Shown: in pieces, positions 59,839 through 64,000 of the stretch | How the letters are laid out: every line of letters begins with the position of its first letter | How positions within the stretch are numbered: the stretch's first letter is position 1 | Assembly: GCA_963565915.1 (NCBI GenBank) | Contig: OY751496.1 | Span: 1,364,001 to 1,428,000, forward strand | Direction of reading: 5' to 3' | Source of the DNA: Entoloma clypeatum | Lineage: Eukaryota; Basidiomycota; Agaricomycetes; Agaricales; Entolomataceae | DNA: 64,000 nucleotides | Notes under the pieces: generated by a model | The model's input: only the letters and a program-made list of their open reading frames with translations | Databases searched by the model: none | What the model was told of the DNA's origin: nothing | Position numbers and translations under genes: made by a program

Positions 59839-61829
59839 CTATGCAGACATGTTGATTGCTTCGAGCAAAATACAAAGCACAAACAGTCCAATTGTAAACC
59901 GCGGAACAGAGCGACGTGCAATTGTCTTCCATCGCCCCGGCCTTCTGGCATTCCCTCTTTGCTCCTGCGCTGTCCCCAAAGCCTCTAAATCGCACTCGAA
60001 CCGAAATTCATCCTGAGAGGACATCTGCAGGATCGTTTCCAGGAAGTGTGCGCCGTCCAATGATGGTAATGGCAGTAGATTGAGGAAAAACAGCGATAAT
60101 GTTCCCATAATGAGATAACTGAGTGTCAAACATCATGAGTAAAGCGCTCGCGGGATACTTCTCTTAACGCACTCCACAAAGATCTGAACGTGCACCGGTA
60201 GCGACACTGGGAAGAGTGAGGTACGAGGCGACCATGTACCGACTTGAACTAAAAGGTTGGTCAGTAATAATTCCGGCTTGATAAGAATACAAACGTCGAA
60301 CCTTCATTCCACACTTCTTCGCGGGGCCCGCTCCATAGAACGACCTCGGTTTGGGAGGAGGGTCGCCGAACGCTGACGCGTAAAAGACGTTCTATCCCGT
60401 CCGGTCGCACACACTGCAATGAAGCAGGGCAATCCGCGGTAGAATTGCATCTCTTGTCGTCGCTCAAGGAGGTCAGGATAGGTATTGGGTCGAGGCAACC
60501 ACGACCCTCGGAAGATGTAAAGCATGAGAGACCTGGAGACGCTTCGATTGAGCAGCACAATTCCGGGCGCTCTAGGCGAAAAATAAGGAAAGAAGCTGGA
60601 TTGGCGTAGAGGAAAGATCCTTACCCAATGGTCCAGCACACCAGCCCAATTGTGGCTCCAACCGCCGGGAAATGGGTGCTATGAGATACGAACTCCAGGG
60701 ATTTTGAGAAGTGTTCGTCGTTCCCAATGAATAGTCATCGAGCTTGGTGATTAAAGACCCTGGAGGAAGATAGCCATACAACGGCGATTTCTACGTTTCA
60801 CGATGAAGGTGATGTGAATCTGTAGAGATTGCGACTCACGATGTCAACGTCAATAACTACTCTTCCAATGTTGGACACGTTTTTAAATCCGATAGACCAA
60901 AGGGCGTTTCCCAGTCCTATGCGCGCCGCAGATGCTAAGAGTAGCCATAGGATGAGGTTGTGGAATGGCCCAGCGGCAATAATCCGTGCGCGTGCACGCG
61001 GGGGGAGTGCTTCCAAGGCTGCGGCGGGTAATGTTACAAATGCTGCTGGAAGAATAACGGTGATCGAGGCGCCTGCAGAGAGGATTGGTATAGCTTCACT
61101 GTAGAAGAGTAGAAGGCCATTCAGATTGTGGGAATGGGTAGACGAGTGGCAGCGTCTTACATGGCAGCTGTTATCGCATGGCCAAACTCGTGCACGAGTT
61201 GAGCGAGGAAGACGGCAAAGAGTATGACGGGTAGGTGCGCGAATGGGACTGTCACGCCGGGTATCTGAACGGACAGTCAGTCTAGATGGGAAGGGTATGA
61301 CAGGACTCACAATGGGCTGGATCCACTGGTTATTCGAGGGGGATTGGGTGGGCTCGGGCGCAGGAACGCCGGGACTTCGTCTGTCAATGTAGAGCCTCCC
61401 GAGGCCGTCCAAAAACGGAGCAGGCAAGGGCGACGGCAACAGCTTGTGCTTCAACGACAGCGCCGTCGTCCCGACAGATACACAGAGGAGGGCCACCGCC
61501 GCGAGCATCCCGACCACGCCAAGCACGGTCCCGAGGTCGTAGAAATACGTGAGCACCCTCGCGAGTACCGTACATTGTCCTCTCTTCAGCGAAGCGGCGA
61601 GACCATCGTGCGCAACGTTCCATGCCGTGGTTTTAACCCGCAGGTGGAAGGACTTCAGGAAGAGCTGTGTCGTGGAGGAGTTCCAGACCGTGGCTCTGCG
61701 ACGGGTGTTGCTGACGGTGCTTGATGTCGGCAAAAGGGATCGCGCTTTGGATGACTTGGAAGTATGGTGGATTGCGTGGATGGCTGCCCAAAAGAGTGTC
61801 AAGGCGAGGGCGAATGTCGCGAACGACAT
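59839..61829 (-). CDS. Site-2 protease, intramembrane zinc metalloprotease
   Basis: Cleaves membrane-anchored transcription factors such as SREBP after a first cut. Starts [20 protein letters not shown] with several TM segments ([18 protein letters not shown]). The zinc motif is HEFGH in [20 protein letters not shown], with the second metal-ligand region [20 protein letters not shown] near the C-terminus. The PDZ-like part between them includes [20 protein letters not shown]. Ends LEAINMSA at 59839. It converges on RPL38 with 126 bp between stops. The S2P family is clear; whether it is the SREBP protease or another paralogue is inferred. Confidence 0.88.
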
Positions 61830-61970
61830 CGAGAAGATTTGCGACCTCGGGAAGCTATCCCCACACGAACTCTTCGCTACATTCGCTCTCGACCCTGGAT
61901 ATCGTCTGCATGACCCGAGAATTTTCTTGCCAACAAAATGCCCTTCATTAAATATGTATATGGATACAAA

Positions 61971-62060
61971 GTAGTCAAGAACGCAAGACTACAAGTTGCC
62001 CTTCAAATGTAAAAAAAATAAGAGTAGTCGAGAACACAAGACTACAATTTGCCCTTCAAA
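61971..62060 (+). repeat. Two 37-bp direct repeats
   Basis: 61971-62007 and 62024-62060 both read gtagtc(a/g)agaac(g/a)caagactacaa(g/t)ttgccc plus ttcaaa, differing at three positions, with 16 bp between them. They lie in the spacer between the 5' end of the S2P gene and the 3' end of the tetraspan gene. Each contains a near-palindrome gtagtc...gactac. Confidence 0.85.
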
Positions 62061-62124
62061 CTTGTCGGCTCCAGGCGGACAAGCATAAAACGTCAAATAT
62101 CCCCCAATCCAAAACAGAGACCCG

Positions 62125-63061
62125 TCAGGCCATGCTACCGTTTGGCCGACCGCCGTGGCCGTACGACTGGTTGGGTTGCGCGAACGTGTATCCGGTGGCG
62201 CTTTGCTGCGCTGACGGCCCAAAAGACGCGTATGTCGGCACCGTGATCGGCTGGACCGCAACGCGCGGTTGGCTGATGGCGTTGATCATCTGTCTAGTCT
62301 CCTTCGCGGCCAACTCTTCGTCTAGTTGATCGACATAGTTGTCGACGATGACGTAGGCATCTGCGAATGTTGTTAGATCGTCATATCTGCGCGGGAGGAA
62401 GCAAGGGAAGACGCACAGATCATGAGCAGCCATATAATGATGTAGAGTGTGACGGCGACGCCCTTGTATACGGCGGAGCTGTTTCCGCAGAACGCCTGCG
62501 ATTCCTCGTCTGTTTGTCCGTTCAGACAGGCGAGGTAGTCTTCTTGCGTGTAAGACTTGTTGAACAGGGCCCAGAGTGTAAATGAGCCGGAGAAGATGCT
62601 CATGAAGATGAACGACAACAAGCCCCAGCTATAGGCGTTCACGGCGTTGCGGCTCTTGATCAGGCATCCGATGAAGCTGAGGAGGTGAGTTCAGAATAAA
62701 ATTGTTTTTGGTGTGATTTTCAAGCAGAGGCTTACCCGAAGACAGAGAGAAGGGTGAGGAGTGAGAATATACATGAGTGTAGCCATATAGCGACCCTATC
62801 GAGCGTATCAGAACCATGGAATCCTGCATAGGCGCGTGAGGCGTTATCCACCGTTCAGAACTCATTCGACGCACGCAATTGATAAACCTGCACCCAACCA
62901 GCTATACATATAATTGTGCCTCCGACGATGCCAAGGAGCGATAAAATCTGTTAGGCGGTAGAGCATGAATCATGCACTACATTATATTTTGTGCAACTTA
63001 CAAAGACGCCAAAGCGGACGGGAATGCAACAGCAGAACGTGCGAGAACGGATGTAAACCAT
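62125..63061 (-). CDS. Small tetraspan membrane protein (basidiomycete-specific type)
   Basis: Starts MVYIRSRTFCCCIPVRFGVF at 63061, followed by a first TM helix ILSLLGIVGGTIICIAGWVQ. Further parts: FIGCLIKSRNAVNAYSWGLL, SFIFMSIFSGSFTLWALF, an extracellular-type loop with two Cys (DYLACLNGQTDEESQAFCGN), the last helix VYKGVAVTLYIIIWLLMI, and a hydrophilic cytosolic tail (YVIVDNYVDQLDEELAAKET) ending GGRPNGSMA at 62125. The layout of four helices, a Cys-containing loop and a CCCIPVR start is known from uncharacterised basidiomycete proteins; function unknown. A MITE lies about 300 bp upstream. Confidence 0.72.
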
Positions 63062-63360
63062 GTTGGAAAATATTGACGTTTATATGAAATTGAAGGCGAA
63101 AAAAATGAAGAGCAAAGAAGGGGGTCGGGCGCAGCCACGATGGGGAACCCATCTTTGGGAACTCAGCTTTATATATGTTATTGCCAGTTGCTGTGATGGT
63201 GATGGTGATGATACAGTCCTGCCGACTGTAACGGTTGCTACGGAGAGTTGCCTTTTATGGATATGCAGGCGGTGCCTGCTTTGCCCAACATTTGATGGTC
63301 GTTCGCCGTTCAAGTTGCCAGACGTGAAATTTGATAGAGATCCATGTGTATGAGAACAAG

Positions 63361-63912
63361 TACTAACATCAGCCCACACATCGGTCAGGGCCACCTTTCG
63401 GTCACCTCCAATATCTCCCTCAAACTAGGGTAAAGTAAGCTCAAACTTTTTCTATGGCCTAAAGTACATTCCTTTAGTCCATTCTGCATGTAATTTGTGT
63501 CTAGAACAGAGCCTCCAACGAGGTCGAATTGAGGCCACTTGTCACGCTGGCCGACAGATGCCGCATCGGAGCTTGAAACAGATCCTGAGTGTGTTGCGTC
63601 GATTAACCCATGTTGCTATTGCACAGTTCCGACAGCCTTATAATTTCCATCAGCCAAATTGACCCCCTCGTAATTCAGCAAGCTGCCTTGCATTCTATCA
63701 ACTATATAATCCATATCTATATATTCTCCGTTATATCACCATTCTAATCTAGTAATGTACAGACATAGCCGCGAATCGAATACTTGGTTGTCGTTGCGCC
63801 AAAGCTTGCGTCGTTTGGGCACTGCGGAATTCGAATTTTGACCTTTTCGGGAGTGTGACATACTGTGACTGACCGAAAGGTGGCCTGACCGATGTGTGGG
63901 CTGATGTTAGTA
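63361..63912 (-). mobile_element. 548 bp MITE with TA target duplication, copy 2 (inverted)
   Basis: Element 63363-63910 with TA on each side. Read on the minus strand it matches the element at 31407-31954 base for base as far as I could compare by eye, with the same 548 bp length and the same one-base TIR asymmetry. It lies upstream of the tetraspan gene, with its near end 302 bp from the start codon at 63061. Confidence 0.92.
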
Positions 63913-64000
63913 TAATGGTGATTGACTCCTCGTAAAAGATTGGGTGGGGCAAAGGACACAGCATAAGATGAGACATTTGGTTCCATGATTTGATGTATAT
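63913..64000. other. Right window edge, nothing recognised
   Basis: 88 bp of unique sequence after the MITE; too short to assign. Confidence 0.4.

Noticed and set aside
61971..62060. A CRISPR-like repeat pair
   Set aside because: Only two diverged repeats with a 16-bp spacer in a eukaryotic genome; no array and no cas genes.

Overview
The window is eukaryotic nuclear DNA from a filamentous basidiomycete, most likely an agaricomycete. Genes are split by many short (about 50-60 bp) GT-AG introns, both tRNA genes carry introns, and a DUF6533-type membrane family typical of Agaricomycetes is present. Genes are packed with 100-500 bp spacers on both strands.

Assembly: the most important structural fact is that 1430-10277 and 10478-19325 have matching sequence at a constant 9,048 bp offset, and they abut the two edges of a 200-base N gap (10278-10477). 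This is best read as two contig ends with an unmerged 8,848 bp overlap. The second copies of MTR4 (cut by the gap), catalase and eIF2-gamma are therefore probably not real paralogues.

Layout: 1-1014 is the 3' part of a GH18 chitinase with a chitin-binding tail. 1191-9881 holds MTR4 (exosome helicase), catalase and GCD11 (eIF2-gamma), all on the minus strand, repeated at 10478-18929. 19159-25230 holds three related DUF6533-type genes: a 5'-truncated copy, a stop-containing copy, and an open copy that forms an inverted pair with the second. 25473-29946 holds SFM1 (arginine methyltransferase of Rps3) and ATG1 (autophagy kinase). 30403-32380 is a farnesyl diphosphate synthase copy broken by a 548 bp MITE and a frameshift; the intact ERG20 lies at 46125-47558. 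Between them are an HsbA-like secreted protein, ribosomal protein uL14 (RPL23), an RBM18-like RRM protein, tRNA-Gly(GCC), the AGC kinase SCH9, a Cid1-type nucleotidyltransferase, PIG-H (GPI anchor synthesis) and a C2H2 protein. The right part holds carnitine acetyltransferase, tRNA-Arg(TCT), the ER P5A-ATPase SPF1, RPL38, a site-2 protease, a tetraspan membrane protein and a second, inverted copy of the MITE.

The genes are mostly housekeeping (RNA decay, translation, isoprenoid and lipid metabolism, ER proteostasis, TOR/autophagy signalling) and do not form a pathway cluster. No convincing new multi-gene system was seen. The most interesting items are the MITE family and the ERG20 copy it destroyed, the inverted DUF6533 duplication that carried the start of SFM1 with it, two microexons (10 and 16 nt) in conserved genes, and the assembly artefact.
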